A DNA stretch of 64,000 nucleotides from assembly GCA_022511265.1 (NCBI GenBank), contig JAFLRX010000001.1, forward strand, positions 62,001-126,000, given 5' to 3'. Both the position numbers and the translations under genes were made by a program. Under the pieces are notes generated by a model. It was given only the letters and a program-made list of their open reading frames with translations, was not told the origin of the DNA and made no database searches. This stretch comes from Eubacterium sp. (lineage in GTDB: Bacteria > Bacillota > Clostridia > Oscillospirales > Ruminococcaceae). Positions 34,111-43,391 of the stretch are shown one piece after another; positions within the stretch are counted from its first letter, which is position 1, and each line of letters begins with the position of its first letter.

Positions 34111-34476
34111 TCAATTACCTGCCGAATTCAGCATAATATCAGCTATTCTGACATTTACCTTTGACACAGGGACTCCCGCCATATTCTGTACGGCGGACTT
34201 TATGCTTTTCTGGACGGACTCCGCCACCTCGTTAGCCTTAAAGCCCTGCAAAACCACTATATTTACGGATATTTCCGCCGCCTCGTTGCGGACAATGACC
34301 TTTACAGGTGAAATAAACTTATTTGCAATACCTACCCCTTTATCGCAGACGGCAAGATGCTCGCCCTGCGCCGCAACGCCCCTTATCTCAGTGGCTGCGA
34401 CCTCTGCTATTTTGGTAAGTACATCATTGGAAATCTTAAGACTTGCCGGAGAACGGGTACTCTTTTTTGTGCTCAT
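34111..34476 (-). CDS. Asp23/Gls24 family protein
   Basis: 121 aa from ATG 34476 (MSTKKSTRS). The ORF-track start adds 12 residues; AAGGAAAG lies ahead of 34476. Seen: KISNDVLTKIAEVAATEIRG, KFISPVKVIVRNEAAEISVN and VSKVNVRIADIML, the Asp23 family pattern. B. subtilis YqhY holds the same place before nusB and has been linked to control of fatty acid synthesis; function here is inferred only. First gene of the long cluster ending at recN. Confidence 0.9.
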   Translation of the reverse strand: MSTKKSTRSPASLKISNDVLTKIAEVAATEIRGVAAQGEHLAVCDKGVGIANKFISPVKVIVRNEAAEISVNIVVLQGFKANEVAESVQKSIKSAVQNMAGVPVSKVNVRIADIMLNSAGN

Positions 34477-34547
34477 ATCTATACTTTCCTTCCCGTAGAT
34501 TATCGGCGGCATTGAATATTACCTGCCGTTTTATTGCATATACATTA

Positions 34548-34576
34548 ATTATACACTAATTTTATGAAAAATACAA
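34548..34576 (-). promoter_or_regulatory. SigA-type promoter for asp23-recN cluster
   Basis: TTGTAT, 17-bp spacer, TATAAT; start near 34541, leader ~65 nt. It lies just after the terminator of the upstream gene, so it should head the whole asp23-nusB-xse-ispA-dxs-recN operon. Confidence 0.65.
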
Positions 34577-34586
34577 GGGCTAAACA

Positions 34587-34634
34587 ATAAAAAAGAGTAT
34601 CGGAAAGCTATATTTTGTCAATACAGCTTTCCGA
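34587..34634 (-). terminator. Intrinsic terminator containing a stop codon
   Basis: 10-bp stem TCGGAAAGCT / AGCTTTCCGA (34625-34634 / 34600-34609), then CTCTTTTTTATT on the minus strand. The stop codon of the 34618 gene lies in the loop, so the last codons also form the 5' arm. Confidence 0.75.
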
Positions 34635-35151
34635 GGTCGGAATCAAAGTCGTCCAGCAATATTCTCAACGCTGTCACGGCAAGGCAATGATATATCTCAT
34701 ACCCATGCGTCATCCTGACGGGAAACTCCAGCGGCTGTACGCTGCGCCCGGACAGTGCGGTGACCTTTCGGTTAAGCGATACCGTAACACTGTCCTCTGT
34801 AATGCTGGTATAGGATACAGTGTCCTTTTCAAATGTTCCGCAGGTTATCACCGGGTGATTACATCTGCTAAGCGCCGTCAGCTGCTTCGTATCAAGAGAA
34901 TCAGCTATAAACGTTAGTTTTCCGCTTAACTCGTTAAACTCCGGCTCAACCCCCTCGCCAAGTATAACCACCGCACTTTGGCAGCATATGTGTGTCAGGC
35001 TTTCCGTTGACAGAATATCCAGCATATATCCGCTGCCGCTTTCCGTCAGCTTTGTTCCGCGAAGATATCTGACAAAGTAATTTTTGCTCATCTCCCGTGC
35101 AATGTATTCGGAAAGCTTGGTGTCGGTCTCGATTACAATAATATCGGTCAT
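34618..35151 (-). CDS. Hypothetical protein
   Basis: 177 aa; I do not recognise the family. The N-terminus (MTDIIVIETDTKLSEYIARE) resembles a beta-strand followed by a helix, as in receiver or Rossmann folds. ICCQSAVVILGEGVEPEFNEL reads as another strand-turn. The C-terminus carries HGYEIYHCLAVTALRILLDD. No signal or membrane helix. It is monocistronic, between terminators, next to the asp23 cluster. Confidence 0.65.
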   Translation of the reverse strand: MTDIIVIETDTKLSEYIAREMSKNYFVRYLRGTKLTESGSGYMLDILSTESLTHICCQSAVVILGEGVEPEFNELSGKLTFIADSLDTKQLTALSRCNHPVITCGTFEKDTVSYTSITEDSVTVSLNRKVTALSGRSVQPLEFPVRMTHGYEIYHCLAVTALRILLDDFDSDLGKLY

Positions 35152-35225
35152 TTCATCTACTCGCTTTTACAAAATTATAGCTTATATAGAAAATAATATC
35201 TGCCGAAACTTACCTATATATACAA

Positions 35226-35253
35226 AAAAATCAAGGCTCACGCCTTGATTTTT
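35226..35253 (-). terminator. Intrinsic terminator after spoVS
   Basis: 12-bp A/T- and GC-mixed stem AAAAATCAAGGC / GCCTTGATTTTT with TCAC loop, ending the purA-ymdB-spoVS operon on the minus strand. The stem is symmetric and may work both ways. Confidence 0.85.
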
Positions 35254-35284
35254 CCGTTCTCCTCTTAAATAACTCTTAAACCTT

Positions 35285-35545
35285 TCAGCGGCACTCGACG
35301 ATGAACTTCATCGCCGTACGCTCTTCTCCGTCGATATTGACAGTGGTAAATGCGGGAATACAAACAAGATCAACACCGGATAATGCCATGTAGCTTCTTG
35401 AGATAGCTATAGCTTTTACAGCCTGATTTGATGCGCCCGCGCCGACAGCCTGAACTTCAACTTCGCCGTTCTCACGGATAACCGCCGCAATTGCGCCTGC
35501 AACTGATTTCGGAACAGATTTTGCTGAAACCTTTACTACTTCCAT
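35285..35545 (-). CDS. spoVS: Stage V sporulation protein S
   Basis: 86-aa, highly conserved small Alba-like protein: MEVVKVSAKSVPKSVAGAIA, VQAVGAGASNQAVKAIAISR and PAFTTVNIDGEERTAMKFIV match SpoVS almost throughout. It affects sporulation progress in B. subtilis. It sits 23 nt after ymdB, as in Bacillus. Strong AGGGAGG before ATG. Confidence 0.96.
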   Translation of the reverse strand: MEVVKVSAKSVPKSVAGAIAAVIRENGEVEVQAVGAGASNQAVKAIAISRSYMALSGVDLVCIPAFTTVNIDGEERTAMKFIVECR

Positions 35546-35568
35546 TTTTTAACCCTCCCTGTTGTATT

Positions 35569-36333
35569 TCAGCATTTGATTCTTTGTATAGAATGGCAAA
35601 TGCCGGTTTTTTCATCAACCGATATGACCGCGCCGCATATGACCTGAACTCCCTCTGCGTATTCATGTCTTGCGGGATATCCGGTAAGCATATTGTTGAT
35701 AATTATCTCTTTTTTTATTCCAAGTACCGAATCGGTGACCCCGGTCATTCCTGCATCGCTGATATAACCGGTATGTCCGCCGAGTATCTCCTCGTCCGCC
35801 GTCTGTACGTGGGTATGTGTGCCTATCACCGCGGAAACCCTTCCTGCAAGGTAATGTCCCATTGCCATTTTTTCAGAGGTCGCCTCCGCGTGAAAATCCA
35901 CTATGATATTTTTTGTGTTTATCTGCTCAAGCACTCTGTCGATACAGACAAACGGGTTTTCCGGGCAGTTCATAAACACGCTGCCCATAAGATTTATAAC
36001 AGCCAGCGAATATGCCCCTCTGTCAAGCACGGTAAAACCACGCCCGACCACATCGTCGCTGTAATTCACAGGACGCAGCACTATGTCGCTCGTCTCGTAA
36101 TAGCTGTCCATTTCCTTACGCTTAAAGCAATGGTTTCCCGTAGTAATTACATCGGCGCCGCTGTCCAGCAGATATTTTGCGGAATAAGGGGTGATACCGT
36201 TTCCATCTGCGGAATTTTCACCGTTTACTATTACGGTATCGACACTGTATGCCATTTTAAGCTCCGGCAGCTTTTTGCGCAGATTTTCACATGCCGAACT
36301 GCCTACCACGTCGCCGATAAACAGAATGTTCAT
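35569..36333 (-). CDS. ymdB: 2',3'-cyclic nucleotide phosphodiesterase YmdB
   Basis: 254-aa metallophosphoesterase of the TIGR00282/YmdB family. Start MNILFIGDVVGSSACENLRK at 36333, overlapping the purA stop as TAATG; the ORF-track extension lies inside purA. Metal ligands: GDVVG, NGENSADG, TGNHCF and GTHTHVQTADE. YmdB cleaves cyclic nucleotides and influences development in B. subtilis. Between purA and spoVS. Confidence 0.93.
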   Translation of the reverse strand: MNILFIGDVVGSSACENLRKKLPELKMAYSVDTVIVNGENSADGNGITPYSAKYLLDSGADVITTGNHCFKRKEMDSYYETSDIVLRPVNYSDDVVGRGFTVLDRGAYSLAVINLMGSVFMNCPENPFVCIDRVLEQINTKNIIVDFHAEATSEKMAMGHYLAGRVSAVIGTHTHVQTADEEILGGHTGYISDAGMTGVTDSVLGIKKEIIINNMLTGYPARHEYAEGVQVICGAVISVDEKTGICHSIQRIKC

Positions 36334-37607
36334 TATCTTTCGATTATCTGATCTCTTGCGGGACCTACGCCAACCATAGAGATAGGACAGCCGCAAAGTT
36401 CTTCAAGTCTCAGGATATACTTTCTGCATTCCTCCGGCAGCTCGTCAAAGCTGCGGCAGCCGGAAATATCTCCATTAAATCCGCTAAGCGTCTCGTAAAC
36501 AGGTGTGCAGTCAGCAAGTTCTTCCAGTGCCGGCGGGAAATCGTTTATCATCGAGCCGTCCGACTTTTTGTATGCCACGCATACCTTTAGGTCGCCTATA
36601 TCCGACAGCGTGTCCAGCTTGTTTATAGCGAGTGACGAAAGTCCGTTGACTCTTACCGAGTGTCTTACGATAACCGCGTCAAACCAGCCTGTACGTCTGG
36701 GTCTGCCGGTGGTGGTGCCGAACTCTCCGCCCTTATTTCTGATAGTGTCGCCGATATCGTCATCCAGCTCGGTCGGGAAAGGTCCCTTTCCTACTCTGGT
36801 AGTATACGCCTTGGCAACGCCGATAATGTTATTTATTAACATAGGTCCTACACCGGTACCCACGCACACACCAGCCGAAACAGGATGAGACGAGGTAACA
36901 TACGGATATGTTCCGTAGTCGATGTCAAGCAGGGTCGCCTGCGCGCCCTCAAACATTATAGTCTTGTTTTCCTTGGCAGCATTATATACAATAACCGAAA
37001 CATCATCAACGTACTTTGCCAGCTTTTTGCCATACTCGGTATATTCGGCGATTATCGCCTCAATATCGTGCGGCTCGCCGCCGTACACTTCGGTTATTAT
37101 TTTGTTTTTCAGTTTGCCTGTTGCCCTTGCCTTTTCCGCAAAAATCTCAGGATGTACAAGGTCATACACCCTCAGACCGCAGCGCTCGTACTTGTCCATA
37201 TAGCACGGACCGATACCCCTCTTGGTAGTGCCGATGTCTGAATTGCCGCGGAACTGCTCCGACAGCCCGTCCAGCGTGATATGCCACGGCATGATAACGT
37301 GTGCCCTGGGGTCAATTTTTAAGTTATCAAAGGATACGCCTCTTGCCGAAAGCGATTCTATCTCTCCACAGATATCTTTAGGGTCAAGAACAACACCCGC
37401 GCCGATAAGACAGGGGGTGTCATTATAAAGTATACCTGACGGAATAAGGTGCAGCTTGTATGTTTCTCCATTGCTTACTACTGTGTGTCCTGCATTGTTG
37501 CCCCCTTGAGAACGGACTACTATATCGGCTCTAGACGCGATAATGTCAATTATCTTTCCTTTGCCTTCGTCCCCCCACTGAGTGCCTATTACTACATTTG
37601 CGGGCAT
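36333..37607 (-). CDS. purA: Adenylosuccinate synthetase
   Basis: Makes adenylosuccinate from IMP and aspartate with GTP. The start at 37607 (MPANVVIGTQWGDEGKGK) has AAAGGTGA upstream; the ORF-track extension is upstream leader. Seen: GNNAGHTVV, SDIGTTKRGIGPCYMDK, LFEGAQATLLDID-type region, and the C-terminal VGVGPARDQII. 424 aa, normal. First gene of a purA-ymdB-spoVS operon. Confidence 0.96.
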   Translation of the reverse strand: MPANVVIGTQWGDEGKGKIIDIIASRADIVVRSQGGNNAGHTVVSNGETYKLHLIPSGILYNDTPCLIGAGVVLDPKDICGEIESLSARGVSFDNLKIDPRAHVIMPWHITLDGLSEQFRGNSDIGTTKRGIGPCYMDKYERCGLRVYDLVHPEIFAEKARATGKLKNKIITEVYGGEPHDIEAIIAEYTEYGKKLAKYVDDVSVIVYNAAKENKTIMFEGAQATLLDIDYGTYPYVTSSHPVSAGVCVGTGVGPMLINNIIGVAKAYTTRVGKGPFPTELDDDIGDTIRNKGGEFGTTTGRPRRTGWFDAVIVRHSVRVNGLSSLAINKLDTLSDIGDLKVCVAYKKSDGSMINDFPPALEELADCTPVYETLSGFNGDISGCRSFDELPEECRKYILRLEELCGCPISMVGVGPARDQIIER

Positions 37608-37671
37608 TTGTATCACCTTTTCTTTTGTTTTATTTTTTCCCTGTACAGTACAGCGAAAACCATACAGGTAT

Positions 37672-37700
37672 ATTATAACAAAACAAATATAAAAAAGCAA
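37672..37700 (-). promoter_or_regulatory. SigA-type promoter for purA operon
   Basis: TTGCTT, 17-bp spacer, TATAAT. The ~60-nt leader contains the palindrome CTGTAC-T-GTACAG (37640-37652). No purine riboswitch is visible. Confidence 0.7.
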
Positions 37701-37788
37701 GAAGTTTTTTCAGATTACAGAGTATTTGTTGCAATAAAGGTGGATTTTATTATCAATTCAAGCAAGTATCATAGTGAATATTTGAAGA

Positions 37789-38640
37789 TTATATAGTTTC
37801 AATTGCTCTCAGCAATTTTTCGACCCTATAAGTACAGTCGGTGACACGCCCCTCCTTACCCCGTTTATCGGTTAGAGGCAGGTTTATCATATCCCTGGCG
37901 GTACTGCCCAAATCAAAAGTACCGTCCGACAAGCGCTGACTTTCCAGCCACTGCGCAGCAAAACGCAGCTTTGTCGGAGTGCTCGTATATCCGGACATAA
38001 GCTCCAGTGCCGAAAGATAACGGTTGGCGTGCCGGGACTGAAACTCCTTCGGCGGCTCTATGAGCGGTCCCTCACAAATATAGTATATCCCGCCTGAAGC
38101 GTTTAATAAATAGTCAAGTACTGCCGCATCGGTCTTATCATCCAAACGTCCCCGCAACAGCGACACCGGATAGAAGTTAGAAATGTTCTCAAAACCATGC
38201 TTAGGCTTCATGCCGAAAGCATTATTGAAAGCAGCAGCATAAGCATCCGCATTGAAATCGCCTTCAGCGAAAGCCTGAGTGACGACATCAGCCCACTGGT
38301 CTGCGATAGCGTTCGCACGTTCATTCTTTTGAGTGAAGCGGCATATCCACACTGCTAGGGCTCGGTCACAAAATATGTTCCACCCTTTCCACTTTTCGTT
38401 TCCGTTTGGAAAGGTCCCTGTACCGAGATATCTGTCCATGTAATCAATCGCCTTCTGGATGCACGGGTCGGCTTCAGTAAAACCGAGAATCTCCAGCCGC
38501 CGCAACGCCTGTTCGGTAGTGGTTGGCGCACCTGCGCTGAGCGTGTGGAAACATCCCCAACCGCCGTCTTCGTTCTGCGCTGAAATCAACTTTTGCGCCC
38601 ACTTACTCTGTCGCATCTGCGATATTGTCAGTTCACTCAT
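37789..38640 (-). CDS. Alpha-toroid (squalene cyclase/prenyltransferase-like) protein
   Basis: 283 aa from ATG 38640 (MSELTISQMRQSKWAQ), chosen for AAAGGA upstream. Repeated helical hairpins with the QW-like turns AQNEDGGWGCF, GTFPNGNEKWKGW and SQRLSDGTFDLG suggest a terpenoid-cyclase/prenyltransferase alpha-alpha toroid. The catalytic DXDD of squalene cyclases is absent, and no signal peptide is seen. Function unknown; it could be a binding or regulatory version of the fold. No terminator is obvious downstream. Confidence 0.6.
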   Translation of the reverse strand: MSELTISQMRQSKWAQKLISAQNEDGGWGCFHTLSAGAPTTTEQALRRLEILGFTEADPCIQKAIDYMDRYLGTGTFPNGNEKWKGWNIFCDRALAVWICRFTQKNERANAIADQWADVVTQAFAEGDFNADAYAAAFNNAFGMKPKHGFENISNFYPVSLLRGRLDDKTDAAVLDYLLNASGGIYYICEGPLIEPPKEFQSRHANRYLSALELMSGYTSTPTKLRFAAQWLESQRLSDGTFDLGSTARDMINLPLTDKRGKEGRVTDCTYRVEKLLRAIETI

Positions 38641-38722
38641 ATTTTTATTTCCTTTAGCATGCCCCATTACAGATTTATGTTAATTTCTCTGTTAAAACTG
38701 TAGGCTTGCTATTTTATATTGA

Positions 38723-41677
38723 TTAATAAGATGAAATGCCGCTGCGCTGTACATACTCGACCATTCCGTCAACTATCGCCTGCGCTATTCCATCCTGATG
38801 GGTGGGGCTTGCCAACGCCATAGCCTCTTCGTAATTACTTACAAACGCCATTTCTATCAGCACCGACGGGAAATCCTGCTGCATAGTGGTCCACATCGTG
38901 CTGTACTGGTCTCCTCTGTTAAGGTATGCTCCGTCATAATAAACATAATTACTGAAATATGACGCAACATGCTTAGACAGTGCCTCCGCATACGGCTGAG
39001 ACCATGAGGTGAAATAATAACATTCCGTACCGCGCGCGGACTCGTCCGCCGCCTTATTTGAATGTATAGCAATATACATATCACAGCCGTAATCACGTCC
39101 GTATACAGGACGCAGTCCCGTGCTGTAGAACTTGCTCTCGGTCTGTAGACGTACAACATTTACGCCCATTGCCTTTAGCTTTTCCTCAAGTCGCTTTGCC
39201 ACAGCAAGGTTTACCCCCTGCTCTTCAATATGTCCGATAGCGCCGGGGTCGATATAACCGTATTCGGTCACACCGTGACCGGGGTCGATAACTACAGTCA
39301 TATTTCTAAGATCATTGGTAAGTATCTCAAACTTAAATACTAAATTACCGTTTGAATCATAAGTCGCGCTGTTACCCGCATATACGCCGGGCTGACGCAG
39401 TTTAAGCACAAGACGGAATTTCGGCACGCCGCCTACTTCCACCTGTTTCCACTCACCGGCGCTGAACATTGTGCAGTTCTCAAACGACGGTAACGCGGTC
39501 ACCTGTGTTATATTGTCAAAGGTAATATATACATAGTTTGCGGTAAAGCTGTCCAGATACCAGTCGCCGTTATATCCGCTGGAATACGTATTACCCGCAG
39601 GCGATACGGTAAAGCTTACCCGTTCGTCAAGCTGCATTTTTATGAACGAATCACCGCCGGCGTTGCCTATTTCACTTACTACTAAATTGTTCTCGCCGAT
39701 GCCGTAATCATATAAAATCTCACAATCGCCCATATAAAAACGCTTGCCTGAGGTGGTTATATAAAATTCATCCCACTGTCCCTGATAATAGTCCAACGTA
39801 CCCGCAGGCAGCTGACCTACATTGGGCATACATGCGGAGTTGGTGGAGTATGCGTCATATATATCTGTGTAATTGGTGAGAAGACGTACATAGGTCGCGG
39901 ACATATCCTCGGTAACTGTCGGTGATATTCTTCCCACTACCTCGCCCGTACCGAACGAGCTTTGGTCAGCCGGTATTTCCATCTCTACCTGCGCCTGATT
40001 GCTAGGTCTCTTGATAGCGTTGACGTATATCGCAGCACCGATATATGTACGGGAATAGCCTGCGTATGACGCGGTAAGAGAGAGATTGCCGAGATATTGT
40101 TCGACATCTTCTATTCCGGCAGGAACGGTATAGCTGCCGGTAAACCGTGCGTAGGACGAGTTTTCGTCTATATCATCCGACTTGGTATTCTCCGACAGCG
40201 AAACGGTCTTGCCGTTAAGTGTCGCGGTGACTGTCGCGCCCTTATACGCGACACAGCTGAGCGATATACTCGTACCGCCGTCAACGCTCATCGTTTTTCC
40301 CTCGGCTATAGCGCTGTTAATGGATTTCAGCACATTGATGGTACGCTCAATATTATATTCGTATGTTTTGCCCTTATGCTCTATAGTAAAGGTATTCATT
40401 CCCACATTGAGCGGCTGCTCAAAATAGAAATTACCCGCCTCGTTGAGCTCCAGCTTTTCTCCGTCAAACAGCACGTCAAAGTTGTTGTCAAACGTACCCA
40501 TGAAAGCTACCGAGCTTTCATCTGTTGAATAGTTGAGATAGTACGGAGAGGTCATTTGAAGGTCCTCAAACAGGCTCTCCACGTTTATCTGGTCGTTATA
40601 ATATTTTACAAGGGTATCTGTAGTACCCAGCGGGTTTTCGTCCAGTGCGTCTGCGGAATAAAAGACGCTGCCGGAGTATGATGACAGCTCTCCCGCTACC
40701 GCCAGCTGACGTAACAGCTGATCCTCGGCATTCCAGCCGGGTTCATTTGTTCCTATCTTTTCGTTGTGATGAACAACATAAACCGGCATCTCGGTTTCTC
40801 CTGCTATGCCGTCCCACCATGTGCATACCGACTCAAAATCCGCATTTTCATCCGAAAGAGAACCGCTCGCGTCTATAGATATAAAATCAACATATCCCTT
40901 TTCGGCAAAGCCCTTTGTATCCGCATAACCGTTATAGTATGCCTCAAAACTGCTGTCGGTGGACGAGCCGTACTCATTATCCTCTGAACTGTTAGCCCAG
41001 ACATCCTCGGCTGACAGACCTACCGCAAGAGTATTGTCGGTAAGGCGGATAACGTCACTTACTATCTTAAAGCGATACTCAACAATATCGTACTGCCAGT
41101 TCTTATATCCGATGCCTGAGCCGCTGAGCATATATTCGCTGTAGCTGCCGTTGTCGTCGGGTGAATAATATCCGGTCAGTATTATGCCGTTGCTGTGGTA
41201 TTTTATCGCAAACTTATGCGCCTCTGTAACGAGGTAATTGTTTTTATCGTTACCCTCCGGGCAGCCCGACATCGCACGTCCGATATCGAAATATACGAAT
41301 TTCTGAAAGCCCAGCTTGTCAGTTGCGTCCAAAGCAAGCTCCAAACGGTCGCCCTCGGCGTTCATATCTGTATTGTAATATGAAACATCCTCTCCGTACG
41401 GATCTATATAAATTCCGTTAAGCCCGTAATCCGCAAGCGTTTCGAGCCTTGCGGTAAATTCCTCGGAGAACTTATCCTCCGAAAAATCCGAAAGGCTTAG
41501 GACTGTTGCTTTTAAGTTGTTGGACAGCGACAGATTTGGCAATACAGTCTGCGGCTCGGTAACTATTTCGTTAGCTTCCTCCGCATCGTTTTCAGCCTGT
41601 GATAACACCGCCGTTGTAGGCAGTATTATCGCCGCCGCTAAAACGGAACACATTATTCTTTTTATTTTTGCTTTCAT
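38723..41677 (-). CDS. Secreted N-acetylmuramoyl-L-alanine amidase with GHL10-like domain
   Basis: 984 aa. Signal peptide at residues ~1-28 (SVLAAAIILPTTAVLSQAEN). Residues ~55-360 look like a GHL10/TIM-barrel glycoside-hydrolase-like domain (LETLADYGLNGIYIDPYGED, EYRFKIVSDVIRLTDNTLAVG). A beta-rich middle part follows, then a C-terminal Amidase_3 domain with all zinc and catalytic signs: VVIDPGHGVTE, IEEQGVNLAVAKRLEE, MYIAIHSNKAADES, VLIEMAFVSN. It should cleave the stem peptide from peptidoglycan. It follows a lipoprotein with a related barrel by 21 nt. Confidence 0.88.
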   Translation of the reverse strand: MKAKIKRIMCSVLAAAIILPTTAVLSQAENDAEEANEIVTEPQTVLPNLSLSNNLKATVLSLSDFSEDKFSEEFTARLETLADYGLNGIYIDPYGEDVSYYNTDMNAEGDRLELALDATDKLGFQKFVYFDIGRAMSGCPEGNDKNNYLVTEAHKFAIKYHSNGIILTGYYSPDDNGSYSEYMLSGSGIGYKNWQYDIVEYRFKIVSDVIRLTDNTLAVGLSAEDVWANSSEDNEYGSSTDSSFEAYYNGYADTKGFAEKGYVDFISIDASGSLSDENADFESVCTWWDGIAGETEMPVYVVHHNEKIGTNEPGWNAEDQLLRQLAVAGELSSYSGSVFYSADALDENPLGTTDTLVKYYNDQINVESLFEDLQMTSPYYLNYSTDESSVAFMGTFDNNFDVLFDGEKLELNEAGNFYFEQPLNVGMNTFTIEHKGKTYEYNIERTINVLKSINSAIAEGKTMSVDGGTSISLSCVAYKGATVTATLNGKTVSLSENTKSDDIDENSSYARFTGSYTVPAGIEDVEQYLGNLSLTASYAGYSRTYIGAAIYVNAIKRPSNQAQVEMEIPADQSSFGTGEVVGRISPTVTEDMSATYVRLLTNYTDIYDAYSTNSACMPNVGQLPAGTLDYYQGQWDEFYITTSGKRFYMGDCEILYDYGIGENNLVVSEIGNAGGDSFIKMQLDERVSFTVSPAGNTYSSGYNGDWYLDSFTANYVYITFDNITQVTALPSFENCTMFSAGEWKQVEVGGVPKFRLVLKLRQPGVYAGNSATYDSNGNLVFKFEILTNDLRNMTVVIDPGHGVTEYGYIDPGAIGHIEEQGVNLAVAKRLEEKLKAMGVNVVRLQTESKFYSTGLRPVYGRDYGCDMYIAIHSNKAADESARGTECYYFTSWSQPYAEALSKHVASYFSNYVYYDGAYLNRGDQYSTMWTTMQQDFPSVLIEMAFVSNYEEAMALASPTHQDGIAQAIVDGMVEYVQRSGISSY

Positions 41678-41698
41678 ATCTTTTCCTTTGCTTTAATA

Positions 41699-43243
41699 TC
41701 AGCCGAATATAGGCTTGATAGCATCTATTTCTTTTTGAACAGCCGCCGCGACATTGCTCTCGGGGCTGAATATATACTGATAGCTGTACAACACTACCCC
41801 GCCGTAGGTGTTGGCGGTCTGACTGTACTGTATCTGACGTTTTATCATATCGGTGTTGTTTATCCATTCATAAACACCGCCGCCTGCCCAGGTATCCTCT
41901 ACTCCTATCTTGTATACCGCAAGACCGGGTATCAGCTTTTTACCTGTACCTGCAAGCATATTGTCCCACTGCTGTACAACAATATCAAATGGCTGCGCGG
42001 TATTTTCAAAGCCGTAATATATCTGTGGAGCCATATAGTCGGCATAACCCGGCTCGGCACACCATTTTTCAACGTCAGCATACAGGGTGAAAACATTGTT
42101 TGAAATATTGCCCTGTGTGCTTACGCCGAACAATGCAGTGCGATTGTGGCTTTTTACCGCGGAATACATCTCCGATACCATTTTGCTGCAATTATCCAGC
42201 CTAAAATCAGACAAGCTGGTATATGATGAAGCACCGTACGCGGTACTGTCAAACCATTTCTCTGTGGTGGGATAGAAATAATCGTCGATATGTACGCCGT
42301 CAACATTATAGTTAGCGACTATCTCCGCCACACCGAGTGCGATAAGCTCTCTCACCGCGCTGTATGCGGGATTGAGATACCAATATCCGTTTACCTTGAC
42401 GATATAATCTCCGTCATTGTTGTTATACCACTTTTTGGTGGTATAGCTGTCCGCCACCTTAGGCGCGTCGTCCTGATGATAGCATCTCAGCGGATTTATC
42501 CACGCCTGAAAGGAAAGATTACGCTTGTGCGCCTCTTCTACCATTATTGTCAGCGGGTCAAAGTCCGGCTTGATGCCGATAGTACCCGTGCAGTATTTCG
42601 ACCAAGGATAATAGGCGGAATTATACAAAGCGTCGCCGTAGGGTCGCACATGGACATAAACGGTGTTTATGCCAAGCGACTTTGCGTTGTCGTAGTATTG
42701 CCCTATCCCCGTCCTGAACTGAGACGCGGTCTTGCCTGTAAGTATAGGATACAGCTCAAAATATGTTATCCATACTCCTTTTACTGTGTCATAATTAAGG
42801 GCGTTATAACTGTTGACGGGCAAATTATCATTCGGTACCGCGGCAGGTGTCTTAGTGCTTGTCGCAGCCTTAGTAGTTGTAGTCGTACTCGGTTTTTCAG
42901 TCTGCGGTGCCGGTGTTGTAGCAGAGGTCTGCGGCGCAGGCGTCTGCTCGGCAGTCGCAGAGGTTGTGATATCAGAGCTTTGGGGTGTGCTCTCCGCTGT
43001 GCTCTGCGAAGCGGAAGCGGTAGTTTTATCCGGAGACTGCGTCGTACTCTGCGCCGCGGTTGTTGTCTGAGGGGCAGTCTGCTCCTCGTACGGCATCCCG
43101 CTTATTTCTCCGCCGTTATAATAAACGTAACTGTCATTGCCCGCGTCAGGTGTTGCCAGCATGACCGTCGCCTTACACGAGGTCATCAGCACCAGAGCGG
43201 AAATCAAGACGGCAATTACAGGTTTTAATCTATCTTTCAGCAT
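41699..43243 (-). CDS. GHL10 (DUF187) family lipoprotein
   Basis: 514 aa. Lipoprotein signal with lipobox LMTSC (about residue 23), then a Ser/Thr/Gln/Pro-rich linker (~65-140, TTAAQSTTQSPDKTTAS-like), then a TIM-barrel glycoside-hydrolase-like 10 domain (KGVWITYFELYP, NTVYVHVRPYGDALYNSAYY, GVHIDDYFYPT, APQIYYGFENTAQPFD). Probably a surface enzyme acting on cell-wall glycan or another sugar polymer; activity of the family is poorly known. First gene of a two-gene cell-wall operon. Confidence 0.87.
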   Translation of the reverse strand: MLKDRLKPVIAVLISALVLMTSCKATVMLATPDAGNDSYVYYNGGEISGMPYEEQTAPQTTTAAQSTTQSPDKTTASASQSTAESTPQSSDITTSATAEQTPAPQTSATTPAPQTEKPSTTTTTKAATSTKTPAAVPNDNLPVNSYNALNYDTVKGVWITYFELYPILTGKTASQFRTGIGQYYDNAKSLGINTVYVHVRPYGDALYNSAYYPWSKYCTGTIGIKPDFDPLTIMVEEAHKRNLSFQAWINPLRCYHQDDAPKVADSYTTKKWYNNNDGDYIVKVNGYWYLNPAYSAVRELIALGVAEIVANYNVDGVHIDDYFYPTTEKWFDSTAYGASSYTSLSDFRLDNCSKMVSEMYSAVKSHNRTALFGVSTQGNISNNVFTLYADVEKWCAEPGYADYMAPQIYYGFENTAQPFDIVVQQWDNMLAGTGKKLIPGLAVYKIGVEDTWAGGGVYEWINNTDMIKRQIQYSQTANTYGGVVLYSYQYIFSPESNVAAAVQKEIDAIKPIFG

Positions 43244-43391
43244 AACTGTGCCTTTCGGAAAACTTAACGGAAATAGCTATCTAAAGAGATAACATTCCAT
43301 TACTGTAGTCAAGAGCGGAAAAGTTTTTTTCTCACCTTTTAATGAATTTTTTCCTTTCATTGACATATTTTTAGAGCATTTGCCTTATTGC

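Noticed and set aside
37608-37671. Possible purine riboswitch before purA
   Set aside because: The leader is about 60 nt and has only a small palindrome; it lacks the three-way junction of purine aptamers.
38723-41677. Idea that the 984-aa protein is two fused genes by frameshift
   Set aside because: The frame is continuous with one signal peptide, and multi-domain secreted amidases of this size occur.
42290-43228. 312-aa plus-strand ORF opposite the GHL10 lipoprotein
   Set aside because: Shadow of the Ser/Thr-rich linker region; Arg/Cys-rich composition and no ribosome site.
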